Source of the DNA: Azadirachta indica
Lineage: Eukaryota; Streptophyta; Magnoliopsida; Sapindales; Meliaceae
NCBI GenBank assembly: GCA_022749755.1
Contig: CM040453.1
Location: 21,647,368 to 21,711,367, forward strand
Length of the DNA: 64,000 nt
Direction of reading: 5' to 3'
A model generated the notes under the pieces. It saw only the letters and a program-made list of their open reading frames with translations. It was not told the origin of the DNA and made no database searches. This document shows, piece by piece, positions 12,293 through 22,509 of the stretch (the stretch's first letter is position 1; every line of letters starts with the position of its first letter). A program made the translations under genes and the position numbers.

Positions 12293-15165
12293 ATTGAAAC
12301 TAAGAGCGGACTGTGGGTTGCTTTGTTTCTTGGAGGGTTGCCGATGTTGGGGTGTCTGTTCTGGTGGTGGAATGAGATATGGTATGCACGTCCTCTCAAA
12401 TTTCGATATTCCGGCACCGGAACCAGGCCCCCTCTTTGGATCACCGTCTATAATTGCATGTTTCCCGGCGATCAACAAATTTGTGTTCCGTTCAGATGAC
12501 GTCTTCATCCATGAATAGCCTAACGATGATCTTGTGGGGCAAACTTCTCTTGGAGCAGTTCGTGGAGATGCACATACCAGGCTCAGAAGCTTTCTTTCCA
12601 ATGCGCTTAATCGACCTGATGCTCTTAGGCGCATTACAGCTGCTTTGCAAACTCGCATGGTTGCTGCCGTCCAGTATTGGGCCCAGAAGGGCAGAGTCAA
12701 AATGTATGACGAAGAAAAGAAGGTAAAAGATGCAACAAAATCATTCAGTAAGAGATAGATTTAGTACCTCCGGGTCTATCAATGATTTTGATTTCGTGTC
12801 TTATGCTTATAGGTGACGTTCAAGAACATCGGAAAATTATTCGTAAGCTTTGAACCAGGGCCAATGTTAGATACCATGGATAAATTGTTTAATGGGTTGG
12901 TTCAAGGAATTAGAGCTCAGCCATCCAACTTTCCAGGAACTGCATTTCGTCGTGCTATTCAGGTCAGATTACTTGCATTCTCCGTATATTAAACCTTTTA
13001 AACATATTGTGTGGAGACAGAGTTGAATGAGCGTTTGGTTAGAATGAGGAGTTGCTAATAAAAATTGGTGCAAAATTGAAGCCAGGGCAATTTGTGCAAT
13101 GGTGTATATAATAGAGATACTCGTGTATAAATGGCAGTGTAGAAAGAAGCTTGAGGCGCTGAAGAAGAAGAAGAATCAAAGTGGGGCGGGGAAGTCAAAT
13201 GATCTAATGGATGGACTGATGCAGATTGAAGATGATGAAGAAAAAAAATTAAGTGATCAAGAGGTTTTAGACAACATTGTCAGCCTTGTCATTCCTGGAT
13301 ATCAATCCACTTCTCTTTCTTCGATGTGGGCTCTTTATTTTCCTAAAAAGTTCCCTAATGTCCTTGAAAAGATACGGGTATAATCATATGATATTCTATA
13401 GAGAAAGAAGGAAAGGTTAAATGAACTTTTCTCTGACTTGATGCCTTAATTCTGAGGAAATTGCAGGAAGAGAACATGGCTATAAAAAGGGACAAGAAAG
13501 GAGATTTCCTTACAAGTGAAGATTTTTGTAAAATGAAATACACCAACAAGGTGAGTAGCTATTAAATTGGCAGTATTACAATTAATACAGAGACATCTAC
13601 ATGGTTAGTACTAGGAAAAATCATGTTTCATATAGACTAACAAATGATCATCCTTACAGGTGGTGGAAGAAACAATAAGAATGGCCGACGTCTCAGCAAC
13701 CATTTTCCGATTGGCTACCAAGGAAGTAGAATTTGATGGTACAAAAGTTAACTTTTAATTCAAGAAAGGTTGAGTAAATTGTTACAATGATGACAATTGT
13801 TAGTTCATTGTCACCTTTAACTAATCAACAGACTGTCATGATAGTTGTGCAGTTATAAGATACCAAAAGGATGGAAAGTAATTCTCTGGCTACGATACCT
13901 CCACACACATCTAGAGAACTTTGATGATCCAATATGCTTTAATCCTGACAGATGGAATGTAAGTCCACGTTGATTTCCGTCTCGTTTTTAGTCAATGCTA
14001 CCTTGTATGTAAAAGTAACGCGTGTAGATCATTTACTGTTTTTATATATATTATATAGAAACCAGCAAAGTCACGTACGTGCCACGTTTTTGGTGGTGGA
14101 TCAAGAATTTGTGCTTGAAACATGCTTGCTCGATTACAAATTGCGCTCTTTCTTCACCATTTGCCTGTAGGATACAAGTAAAGCAAACCTATCAAAGTCT
14201 TTTTAACTTTAAGCCAATGCAAATACAGACATTTTGTGATATAATTTCCTTGGAATTGCAGGTGGAAACTTCTCAATCCTGATGCAGACATGAATTATCT
14301 TCCATATCAAACACCGGTTGATGGTGTTGAAGTCAAGATAAGTGAAATAGAAATATACTGCTCCTACTTAATGGTTCTACTTAATCAAAATGTAGCTAGC
14401 TTGTCCTTGTGTTGTAATCTTAAATATCCTTTAAATAAGACTTTAGAGTGTAATATTAATGAAATATCAAAGTACCTGGATTCTACGTAAGTTGTAATAG
14501 AAAGTGGGCATGCACTAGTGTTTTTCTTGTATGTCGTCTGTATATTATGTTCTACATGTCACATTGGCATCCATTCAGCCCATTGCAATTTCTAATCAAG
14601 ATGTCTGACACCATACAAGGCTGGTCGCAGAGCAACCACAATTTGCTTTGAAACATAAGCTGTAGCATTCACAGCAGCAGAATCGATTTAATTATGATTC
14701 TGATTCTGAATTTGAATTTGTTTCATGCATTAAGTCTATATGTAGTAAAAATTTGTTCTTTTTAGGCGGGAATGATTCGTATTTTATTTGTACAATACTA
14801 TTTGTTTAGTTTATTCTTTAGTTTTAAAATTTTTATCATTTGACTTTATACTACTTTTAAAACAACTAATAATAAATTTTTTAATGAAAAGTTGATTGTT
14901 CAATTATTATGTATAAAAGCAGAATATTAATTGATTCAATTAAGTTGAAAAAAAAAATCTAACTGGTCATTTCAATTTCAAACCGAAAAATGCCCCATGC
15001 TACTGATATGTTGGCACTTGGATCAAATTAATTCTTTGGCTTCATCAGTCGATGAAGAGTTCTTTTACTGCACAATTATGGTAATATAATACTTTCAGCT
15101 AACAAAATATTTAAACGTAAGCAAGTCCATAGTAACTTCACTGCAGAAATCTATTGAAGCAGCAA
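11945..15165 (+). repeat. Segmental duplication, copy 1, left piece
   Basis: This stretch is collinear with 33,690-37,215, including upstream DNA, all P450 exons and introns, and the 3' flank with TTTGGCTTCATCAGT near 15,040 and 37,110. Collinearity stops at about 15,170 where a copia element was inserted and resumes at about 19,020. Identity is high but clearly below that between the two inverted-repeat arms, so this duplication is older than the arms. Confidence 0.8.
12293..14357 (+). pseudogene. CYP85-clan cytochrome P450 (CYP88/CYP729, kaurenoic-acid-oxidase-like), copy 1, broken
   Basis: Haem monooxygenases of this clan oxidise terpenoid or hormone precursors at the ER; the substrate here is unknown. 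Exons by splice signals: 12293-12722 (fused, see below), 12813-12962, 13143-13377, 13467-13550, 13660-13738, 13853-13958, 14059-14177, 14272 to end. Seen: N-terminal hydrophobic segment (GLWVALFLGGLPMLG), FGSPSII, an I-helix with PGYQSTSLSSMW where an AGxxT-type motif is usual, ExxR helix EETIR, PERF-like NPDRWN, and haem loop FGGGSRICA. Lesions: start codon changed to ATT (12293); exon 1 joined to exon 2 by a deletion of about 300 bp near 12,430, with loss of frame; TAG at 12516-12518; TGA at 14116-14118, two codons after the haem Cys. The usual stop is also missing, so the frame runs on to 14,490. Confidence 0.85.
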
Positions 15166-15175
15166 AAAATAGCTA
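14358..15175. other. 3' flank of P450 copy 1
   Basis: No independent gene is seen. The sequence is collinear with 36,427-37,215, so it is ordinary shared flank. It ends where the copia element begins. Confidence 0.6.
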
Positions 15176-15412
15176 TGTATTTTCATTAATTCAGGAAATA
15201 TATATTACATAGATTTTTGATAGACAAGAACGTCTTTTTATTAACATCAACCATACCTAATATCTTTGATTTTTACAACTTAGGGAACATAAACATGAAT
15301 TGCCGCTCTTTTAATTTCTACCCGACTAACTATGATTTAGGCATTCTAACTTAACTTAATCTTAACATACAACACAAAAAAAATACCACAACAAATTCTC
15401 AATGCATCAACA
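15176..15412 (-). repeat. 3' LTR of copia C
   Basis: It shares TTTCATTAATTCAGGAAATAT, ACATCAACCATACC and ACAAATTCTCAATGCATCAA with 18,351-18,530. Read on the minus strand it begins TGTTGATGCATTGAG directly after a purine-rich tract (CAAAATCTCAAGGAG), as expected for a 3' LTR. Confidence 0.7.
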
Positions 15413-15829
15413 CTCCTTGAGATTTTGTTTTGAGACTGCAAGCTTCTCTCTAAACTTTCAGATCTAGTTTTAGGCAGAGCTTTGGTTAGAATATCTCTTT
15501 AAACTTGTAGTGGATGGGGCACACTTCCTAGTCCTTTTCTCCTTCTCTAAAAACATGGAACTTGACCTTCATGTACTTAGTTTTGCCATGTTATATTGGA
15601 TTTTTTGTAATAGCATTAGATAATTTATTATCACAAAAGTTTGGACTTGTATTAAACTGTTCAAAGCGCAAATCATTCAGTACTTTTCTCAACCAAGTGC
15701 ATTGATTTACACCTATTGTAGCTATAATGAAATTTACTTAGCTGTTAATTGTGCCACAACATCTGACTCCGAAGAACACCGGGAAAACATTGCAAAGCCA
15801 ACTGAAAACACATATCTTGAAGTGCCTTT

Positions 15830-16660
15830 TCTATCATGAGTTAGCTTGGCCAACCATTATCTATATAACCAAACAGATTTAGTTCCCTCCTAAGTCTGAA
15901 TCAAATAAAAATTCCATTTATGCCTTTCATGTAACTCAACACCCTTTTGGCAGCTGCAAAATGCAATTGAATTGGATTTTCCATGAATCTTAAAAGCAAA
16001 CTAGCAGCAAATATACTATTAGGTCTTGGTGCATTCAAATATAATAAACTTCATGAGGCTTCTATAATGGAATTCATTAGCTTTAGCATTTTCATCAAAC
16101 TGGTTAAATTTTGGTATAAGTGGTGTGCTTATAGGTTTGCAATGTTGCATTCTAAACTTCTTTAGCATATTAATGACATATGCTTGCTGTGAAACAAAAA
16201 CTCTTTTAGTTGTTTGATGGATTCAAAGCCAAGGAAAAATTTTATCTCGCCTAAATTTGTCATTTCAAACTTCTAATATAACTGCAACCAGTAATATAAA
16301 ATCATTCACATCATCAATTCTGCAACCAGTAATTAACAAATTATCACATACATTCATAAAATTAGACTGTTAGTAGAAAAAGATGTCTTGATGTAAAGAG
16401 TAGCATCATTGCAACTCCTTTTGAAACTAGAATCACAAAGAAATTCATCAATCTTTTTACACTAGGCGCTTGGTTCTTGTTCCAAGCCATAAAGTGCCTT
16501 ATACAACTTGTAAACTATCTTCCTCTCCACTAATTTTGAAACCTTTTAGTTGCTTAATAAAAGTCTCTTCCTTCAGGTAGCCATAAGGAATGTAGACGCG
16601 ATATCAAGATGAAAAATTTTCCTTCTGTTTTGGGCAGTTAAAGCAATAAGCAAGTTAATT
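15830..16660 (-). pseudogene. Copia C reverse transcriptase and RNase H relic
   Basis: Minus-strand translation in broken frames gives KLYKALYGLEQEPSA (RT, about 16,470-16,515), FKRSCNDATLYIK, FEMTNLGEIKFFLGFE and, in the connection/RNase H part, MENPIQLHFAAAKRVLSYMKG (about 15,925-15,985). These are standard copia pol landmarks. Stops and frameshifts occur throughout and the YVDD-type catalytic centre is eroded. Its role in an intact element is copying the RNA into DNA. Confidence 0.75.
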
Positions 16661-16864
16661 GTATCAAGCCTAGCAATAGGCGCAATAGTTTAAGCTTCTG
16701 ATTCAATGATGGAGTTTGCCTAAGCCTACAAACATCTGAGTGCACTAGTTTAAGCTTTTCAGTGGCTCTCCACCTAGCCTAAGATGAGAAAGGAAACCTG
16801 TGGAGTTTTCTCATTCGGCAGCTTTCACAAACTTTATTATATATATGTACAATAGATATATCAT

Positions 16865-17370
16865 CTACAAGGCATTTTTCTTGCAAAAACTTAAAAGACT
16901 TAAAGTTTGCATGACCAAAACTCCTGTATCATAGCCAAGACTCATCAACAACAACTTTGCAAGCAAAAAGTTGTTTGAATGCCAATGAATAATAGAACTT
17001 TTATCAACCATAGGCATAAAAACCTTATCTTTAAAAGAATCAGATATAAAACATGACTTATCTTTGAGAAACAAAAAATATCTTTTTTGTATCATTTGTC
17101 CAATACTAAACAAGTTTTGATCTAGATTAGGAACCAATAATACATCATCTATAAACTTGATTCCTTTTGGGGTTAGAATAAAAATTGTACTTTTTCCAGC
17201 AGATTTAATGACTTCACCATTTCTTATCTTGACTGGAATTCTATTTTAGATATCTAGAGTGTTGAAAAATTCTAAGTTTAAAGTCACGTGACTTGTATAG
17301 CCACTATCTAGTAACTATGAATGTTTGTCTAGAGTGTCATTTGATAAAACAAACATGAATAAGTGATCTT
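16865..17370 (-). pseudogene. Copia C protease and GAG-pre-integrase relic
   Basis: The 90-codon frame 16865-17137 starts VPNLDQNLFSIGQMIQK, the classic GAG-pre-integrase signature. Upstream on the same strand are GIKFIDDVLLVPNLD and LLDSGYTSHVTLNLEFFNT (about 17,265-17,325), where DSG is the aspartic protease active site. Frames are broken between the parts. Confidence 0.72.
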
Positions 17371-17399
17371 GAGGTTTCTTTTCCTCCATTACATTTGCT

Positions 17400-18160
17400 T
17401 GTGTTTTTGTTAAGTATGTTATGGTGGAAAATGCTGATTTTGCTGCTTTTTCAATATGTCTAAGTTTTTACTAGACTCTACACCGAGCCTTCTTCTAATA
17501 TCTAGTTTCATAATGATTAATCTTGTTGTTATGACTATAGAGAGGAAATCTTTCTTTCCTTGACTGCCTTTATGTAGCTTTAACAGCATTACCTCTATAG
17601 CTCTTATCACTAGATACTCTTATCATCCTTGGAGCTGAATGAGCTTAAGTTATGGCTTGAAAGGCCTTTTTAGTTTGGCATTCTAATCAAATAGAGGTTA
17701 TTTGTTCTTGAATATGCAGTTGGTTTATCAGCTTAGCAAAAGTTAGCATTTTGAGGTTATGAGACTTTCAATTGCTAATACTTTGGCCTCAAACTTTTCC
17801 AGGAAACTTATCAGCATGTTTTCTATTATCTTGTACTGTTTAACCACCTCTCAAAATAGCCTTATTTGGTTTGCAAGATCTATTACTTTGGAAGAGTAAT
17901 CCTTGGCCATATATGCCTTATGCATCTTAAGATTCTCGAACTCTCTCTTAAGAGTTGAGTAGCTTGATTACCTTTACTTTGTCATTGCCTTCATTTTCTT
18001 CCTTAACTGATCCTACACTTCATTTGTTATCTCAAGGGCCAAGATTCTAATGAAAACATGGTGTGCTAAGGTAGAATGTAACTCAATGAGAGCTTTACCT
18101 TTCTTAAGCAACTCTTCCTTCCTTATATTGCTTTACTCGTGCAATGTTTGGGCTTGCTTT
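17400..18160 (-). pseudogene. Copia C gag relic (UBN2-type)
   Basis: Minus-strand translation contains REFENLKMHKAYMAKDYSSK and VVKQYKIIENMLISFLEKFE followed by AKVLAIES, which match the conserved middle of copia gag. It lies next to the right LTR as expected. Internal stops show it is dead. A recognisable zinc knuckle is not preserved. Confidence 0.7.
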
Positions 18161-18307
18161 GAGAGAAAGAGGATCTCTATTTGTCTCAATAACATTCCAT
18201 AGACCTAGAGACTTTAAGTATGACCTTATCTTTACCATTTAGATCTAGTAGTTTTCCTTTGTGAACATTGGTACAACAAGATAGGAAGTGCTCGCTAAAG
18301 CTATAAC

Positions 18308-18830
18308 TGTCTCTCTCTATTGCCTATAACTCTCAAGCATTGTCCTGGTAGTTTTCATTAATTTAGGAAATATTTGTTGCATAAAGACATGATCTTTCAT
18401 AGATAAGAACATCTCTTTAAGTCAATATCAACCATACCTAATATAATTTAAGCATTTTAACTTAACTTTATCTTAATATATAACACGAAAAAGTACCAAA
18501 GCAAATTCTCAAAGCATCAAAAAGATCAATGTATAGAAAAGTACTATATTAAAAATTTTAGTCTTATGTCTCTTTATTGTCTGTAAATCTCAAGCATTGT
18601 CTAGGTAGTTTTCATTAATTTAGGAAATATTTGTTGCATACAGGCATGATCTTTCATGGACAAGAACATCTCTTTAAGTCAACATGAACCGTACCTAACA
18701 TGATTTAAGCATTCTAACTTAACTTAAATTTAATATATAACACAAAAAAGTACCATAGCAAATTCTCAAAGCATAAAAAAGATCAATGTATAGAAAAGTA
18801 CCATATTTAAAATTTTAGTCCTAATTAAAT
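18308..18830. repeat. Tandem duplication of a unit of about 257 bp in the copia C 5' LTR region
   Basis: The block starting GTTTTCATTAATTTAGGAAA at 18,351 recurs at 18,608, an offset of 257 bases. Upstream (CTCAAGCATTGTC) and downstream (AGATCAATGTATAGAAAAGTA) parts repeat with the same offset. The two units differ at scattered positions. It could be a solo-LTR-like tandem or replication slippage. Confidence 0.72.
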
Positions 18831-19019
18831 TTGAATCTTATTTAAAATATTTTACAATTAAAGTATATATGACTTGTCAATTACTATCATGATAATCCAC
18901 TATTTATCTATTTTACACCAAAAAAAAATCTAATATCATCATGCAACATACAAACAAGAAGTTGCAAGATATATTTGTTCCTTATTAGTTACTATCATGA
19001 CACTCCAATCCCTTATTGT

Positions 19020-19600
19020 CATCCATAGGCCTTTATCTTGTCTTCAGCTACATACTTACGATATAACAACTTGCAACTAAATTGAAGTATTCAGAGTTTA
19101 CAACTCCTAGACCTGTAACGATGTAATAGTCTAGCCTACTCTTGTTTAGGTTGTGACCACTCAGCCTCTGTGTTTTTCCATATTCTTTAGTTGCATTCTT
19201 AATGATATTCACAATAAAAGAGCTTATATAGTTTACTATAGACAAGCTCTCTCCCGCACTCGGGAAATTGGCCTTTACATCTTTAGGTTTGATCGATTGC
19301 CTAATACCCCCTTAAGGTTTGAAAAATACCCCCTTACATCCATTTATTAGTTGTGTTAACGTCAAATTTCCTTTTTAAGGATAAAATTGTATTGTAATAT
19401 AATAGAATATAACTAAAAAATTAAAATAAAAAATAAATTTTATTTATTCGGACACGTGTTAATTAATTAATGTTTTCATCTCTTATTTTTTTTTCTCTTT
19501 TCGCTCTTCGTTTTCTCTATATTCTTCTTCTTTATTGATCAATTATTTGTTTTCTCTACAGTTTCCTTCTCTACAAATCAATTATACAGAACAAGTTTAC
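19020..19600. repeat. Segmental duplication, copy 1, right piece
   Basis: This stretch is collinear with 37,290-37,700 (NPF tail, then TTCGGGAAATTG-like, then GTGTTAATTAATTA). It is the continuation of the block broken at 15,170 by copia C. Confidence 0.7.
19030..19245 (-). pseudogene. NRT1/PTR-family (NPF) transporter terminal-exon relic, copy 1
   Basis: Minus-strand translation reads SIVNYISSFIVNIIKNAT, then SGHNLNKSRLDYYIVTGLG and VVNSEYFNLVASCYIV. This matches the end of NPF proton-coupled nitrate/peptide transporters, where SSFL..(I/V)... is followed by a loop, then NLN(K/E).RLDYFYW and the last membrane helix. Only the C-terminal two helices remain and no other NPF exon is visible beside it. 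It faces the P450 tail to tail. The same tail occurs at 37317-37446 and 50960-51089. Confidence 0.68.
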
Positions 19601-20098
19601 AACGATCTAATAGAACCCATAGATCCTAGGCTAGTTTTCGATCCATTTGAGGCAAGGATATAGCACCAACACACAAAGACTAGTCTCGGGTGATGATAAA
19701 GCTTGTAAAAGTAGCAAAACTGGCAAGGCATAGGACCTAAACTATCCCTCATTCTCATTAGCCATAGAACATGGCCAGAAGATCATAGGCCTACAAGCAT
19801 GCTTTCAAGAACAATTCAAAATTTACATTCAACAGGTGTTTGATTAAAAAAGCACTATCATATATATATATATAAAAGGAAAAAACCAATCAAAAAGTGG
19901 AAACGGTTAATCAATGACGACTAATTAGAGTGGTACAATAAAGGCAACTTAGGTAATGGTTGATATTGGGCCATGGAGATATGGTGGCAGAGTGATGGGT
20001 GGGTGCTCAAGAGATAACGCTTGGATAGTGGGTTGATGCTCAAGAGACAACGGTACGCTTGGGTGGTGGGATGCTTAAGAGACAACAACACTTGTTTG
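19601..20098. other. Intergenic stretch without recognisable gene
   Basis: It lies between the end of the duplicated block and the hAT element end. It holds a short TA run near 19,862 and GC-richer direct repeats (GGGTGGTGGGATGCT-like and GGGTGGGTGCTCAAGAG) near 19,990-20,075. I cannot assign it. Confidence 0.45.
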
Positions 20099-21560
20099 TA
20101 GGGATGGCAATAAAGCAGGGTGGGAGTGGGGAGGCATACTCTATTCCCCACCCTGTTTTTTATTTTGAACCTTATTCCCCATTTCATTTCCCAATAAATT
20201 TAATAGGGTGGGGATGGAGAATTCCCTAATGGGGAACAAGTTTCTCGTCCCCGTATCAATTCCCTATTTTATATTATTTTATAAATTAATTTTTATTAAT
20301 ATAACAATTTAATTAATTTAAACAAAAATATCATTAACATATTAGAATATAATTCTAAATAAAAATTATCATTTAAAAATATTAAAATAATATCTTTAAA
20401 TGAAAACTAAAGTAATAATACAGTATTATATAAAAATTAATAGTAAAGGTAAAATAATAAAACAATTAATGTATCAAATTCTAATAATGCATGTAATGCT
20501 ACTGTTACTTCTTTCTATATTGACTCCATTGTCTTTTTTCATACTTCACACCTGCAATATTAAATAAAAAAAATATAACACTTTTAATTTATTACTAATC
20601 TAATTGAAAATTGAGATGATGATATTTAATGAGTAGTTGTGAATAAATAAAAGTATATAATAACATTTTAAATTTACCTCGTTTGTATCTTCACAATATA
20701 TATGACATCCAGTTTTTTAAAAAAACCTTGAATTTGAACCTAAACCTGATAATAGAAACAAACTCACAAAGAATTTAGTTAGTTAAATATTGAATAAAAT
20801 AAAATTAATTAAAATTTAACTCAATGTGTAATTAATAATTTCATACTTTTAATTTCAGCTCATAGCCAATCTTGAGCACACTTTAATGTCTTAGGATGTA
20901 ATCTATTACGACTTACAAATCTACCACTAATGCTGAAAGTAGATTCAGATGCGACTGTAGAAATAGAAATGGCTAAAATATCTCTAGCAATGGCATAATA
21001 TTTAAACCGGTTTACTTTCCACCAAGCCAATATATCAAAGTCAGAAACTCTAAGCAAGATAGGTTCTTCTAAATAATGGTCCAGCTTTGACTTAACATTC
21101 TCATTACTAGTGGTATTACAAACAAATAAGTCAAATGATGATAAAGGATCTACTTTTTCTGCTTGAACTAAATTTGACCCAAAAGATGAACTAATTGAAG
21201 GTTGATGAATCTCTTCCTCTATTGTGTTTTTTAACTGATATTCTTTCACCAACTTGTAACAAATTATACGAACTTTCTCAATTTCAACTAAAAAATTAGT
21301 TTCGTAGATTTTTGGAAAGTAAAACTCCAATAGCTTCATCTTAAATCTTGGATCTAAAACAGTAGCTACAGCCATTATTCTGTGAATTACATTCCAATAT
21401 TTGTCAAATTTTGTTATCATGTTTGATGCTATATTCTTTACTTCATCATATATAGAAGTATGCTACTCTGCAAGTGACAACCTAATTTGACAAACCTTTG
21501 GAAAGTAAAGGTTAGCTGTAGGATATTAAGTTCCAGAAAATAATTCAGTCACTTCATAAT
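20099..21560 (-). mobile_element. hAT transposon, 3' half
   Basis: The element end at 20,099 reads TAGGGATGGCAATAAAG, the usual hAT-type terminal sequence, followed by GGGGATGGAGAAT-type subterminal repeats. The transposase relic is on the minus strand and points to this end. Homology stops abruptly near 21,562, where a Sirevirus-like LTR begins, so the 5' half is missing. Confidence 0.72.
20860..21560 (-). pseudogene. hAT transposase (RICESLEEPER-like), C-terminal part
   Basis: The longest open part (186 codons, 20860-21420) contains FDKYWNVIHRIMAVATVLDP followed by RFKMKLLEFYFPKIY, the DUF4413-type linker, and the hAT C-terminal dimerisation region: LDHYLEEP near residue 113, then FDILAWWKVNRFKYYAIARD and STVASESTFSISGRFVSRNR. 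Upstream on the same frame TANLYFPKVCQIRLSLAE is readable, with a TAG stop after it (about 21,462) and another stop near 21,530. The N-terminal BED zinc finger is absent because the element is cut at about 21,562. Such proteins cut and paste hAT elements; some plant relatives were domesticated, but the truncation and stops argue against that here. Confidence 0.85.
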
Positions 21561-21562
21561 CG

Positions 21563-22469
21563 ACCAACCTAACTAAAATGCGAACGATGCCTGTGAACAA
21601 TGTTGATCGACCAACCCAACTATATCAATAACTAACTTGGAGGCAGAATGTCTACAAAAGTTGGTTGAACCATTAATCGACTGACCTTGGCTACCCAGTC
21701 AACCAACAGGGGCAAAAATGGTCAATCAACTTCTTGGGTTTCCAGTTTTTTACTCTGATTTTAGCTTGGTAGACCAAAATGATCATAATGGTCTACCGAC
21801 TCCAATAAAAATCAAATTATTATGTCTTTAAAGGCTAGTTTTTGACCTAACAACAAATTTGGGATTTCCTATTCATCATTTAACGTTTTTGAACACATTT
21901 TTCAAAAACTCTAAGTGCTTACAACTTTCATAAATGTATTCTTGAGTTTGAAATCGTCAAATACACATTTAGATCTCTAAGAACATTACTTTGTACTACT
22001 TATGTTGTTGGAGATCAATTTGTAAGTGTTATTTTCTTGTCAATTCTTTTTTTGATTAGAAGGAAGTGAAATAAGTGGATCTTTCATTTGTTTGAGATTA
22101 TCATTGATTGTTTGGGGTTAGTAAACACTTGTAAGGGTTATAAAATACTATAAATCCTAAGATGTTTAAGTGTTTGGGGTGAGTAAACACTTATATAGGT
22201 TGAAGGGTACCATAATCATTTTGTTGTGATTTGAAATCTTGTAAGGATCAAGACTTGGTTTTTATTGAAGTCTTAAGTAGAGCTTGAAGGAGTGGATGTA
22301 AGCCGAATGTTTACTGAACTACTATAAATTTTGGTGTGCTATCTCTTGCTCTCTTACTCATTTAATTTTTTCATATTGTGGTTGTTGTGATTGGGTTGGG
22401 ATTTATATATTTATTTGATTAATTTGTTGAAAACCAATTTACCCCCCCGGATTGCATATTAGTATTTCA
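21563..22469 (+). repeat. 5' LTR of Sirevirus-like copia element D
   Basis: About 0.9 kb ending in CA, two bases before the primer site TGGTATCAG (22,472). It contains repeated GTCGACCAAC-like motifs at its start, a GGGGTGAGTAAACACTT repeat near 22,117 and 22,179, and GGAGTGGATGTAAGCCGAA near 22,290, all features of Sirevirus LTRs. Its start coincides with the break in the hAT transposase. No second LTR copy is seen. Confidence 0.6.
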
Positions 22470-22482
22470 ATTGGTATCAGAA
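22470..22482 (+). other. Primer-binding site of copia element D
   Basis: ATTGGTATCAGAA matches the 3' end complement of initiator-Met tRNA (TGGTATCAGAGC) except near its end. It directly follows the LTR. Confidence 0.7.
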
Positions 22483-22509
22483 CTCGTTCTCTAATGATAG
22501 ATTAATTAT

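Larger units (their letters stand above)
15176..18830 (-). mobile_element. Ty1-copia retrotransposon C, decayed, inserted in duplication copy 1
   Basis: On the minus strand the order is 5' LTR (about 18,345-18,530, with a second tandem copy to its right), gag, protease/pre-integrase, reverse transcriptase, RNase H, 3' LTR (15,176-15,412). This is the copia order, although most of integrase and part of RT are missing. The insertion interrupts the duplicated P450/NPF block exactly where copies 1 and 2 lose collinearity. Many stops and frameshifts make it inactive. Confidence 0.85.

Noticed and set aside
12245..12700. 151-codon minus-strand frame
   Set aside because: Antisense of P450 copy 1 exons 1-2, open because the exon is GC-richer than its surroundings.
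19921..20187. 88-codon minus-strand frame
   Set aside because: It runs across the hAT element end into flanking repeats, so it is not a gene.
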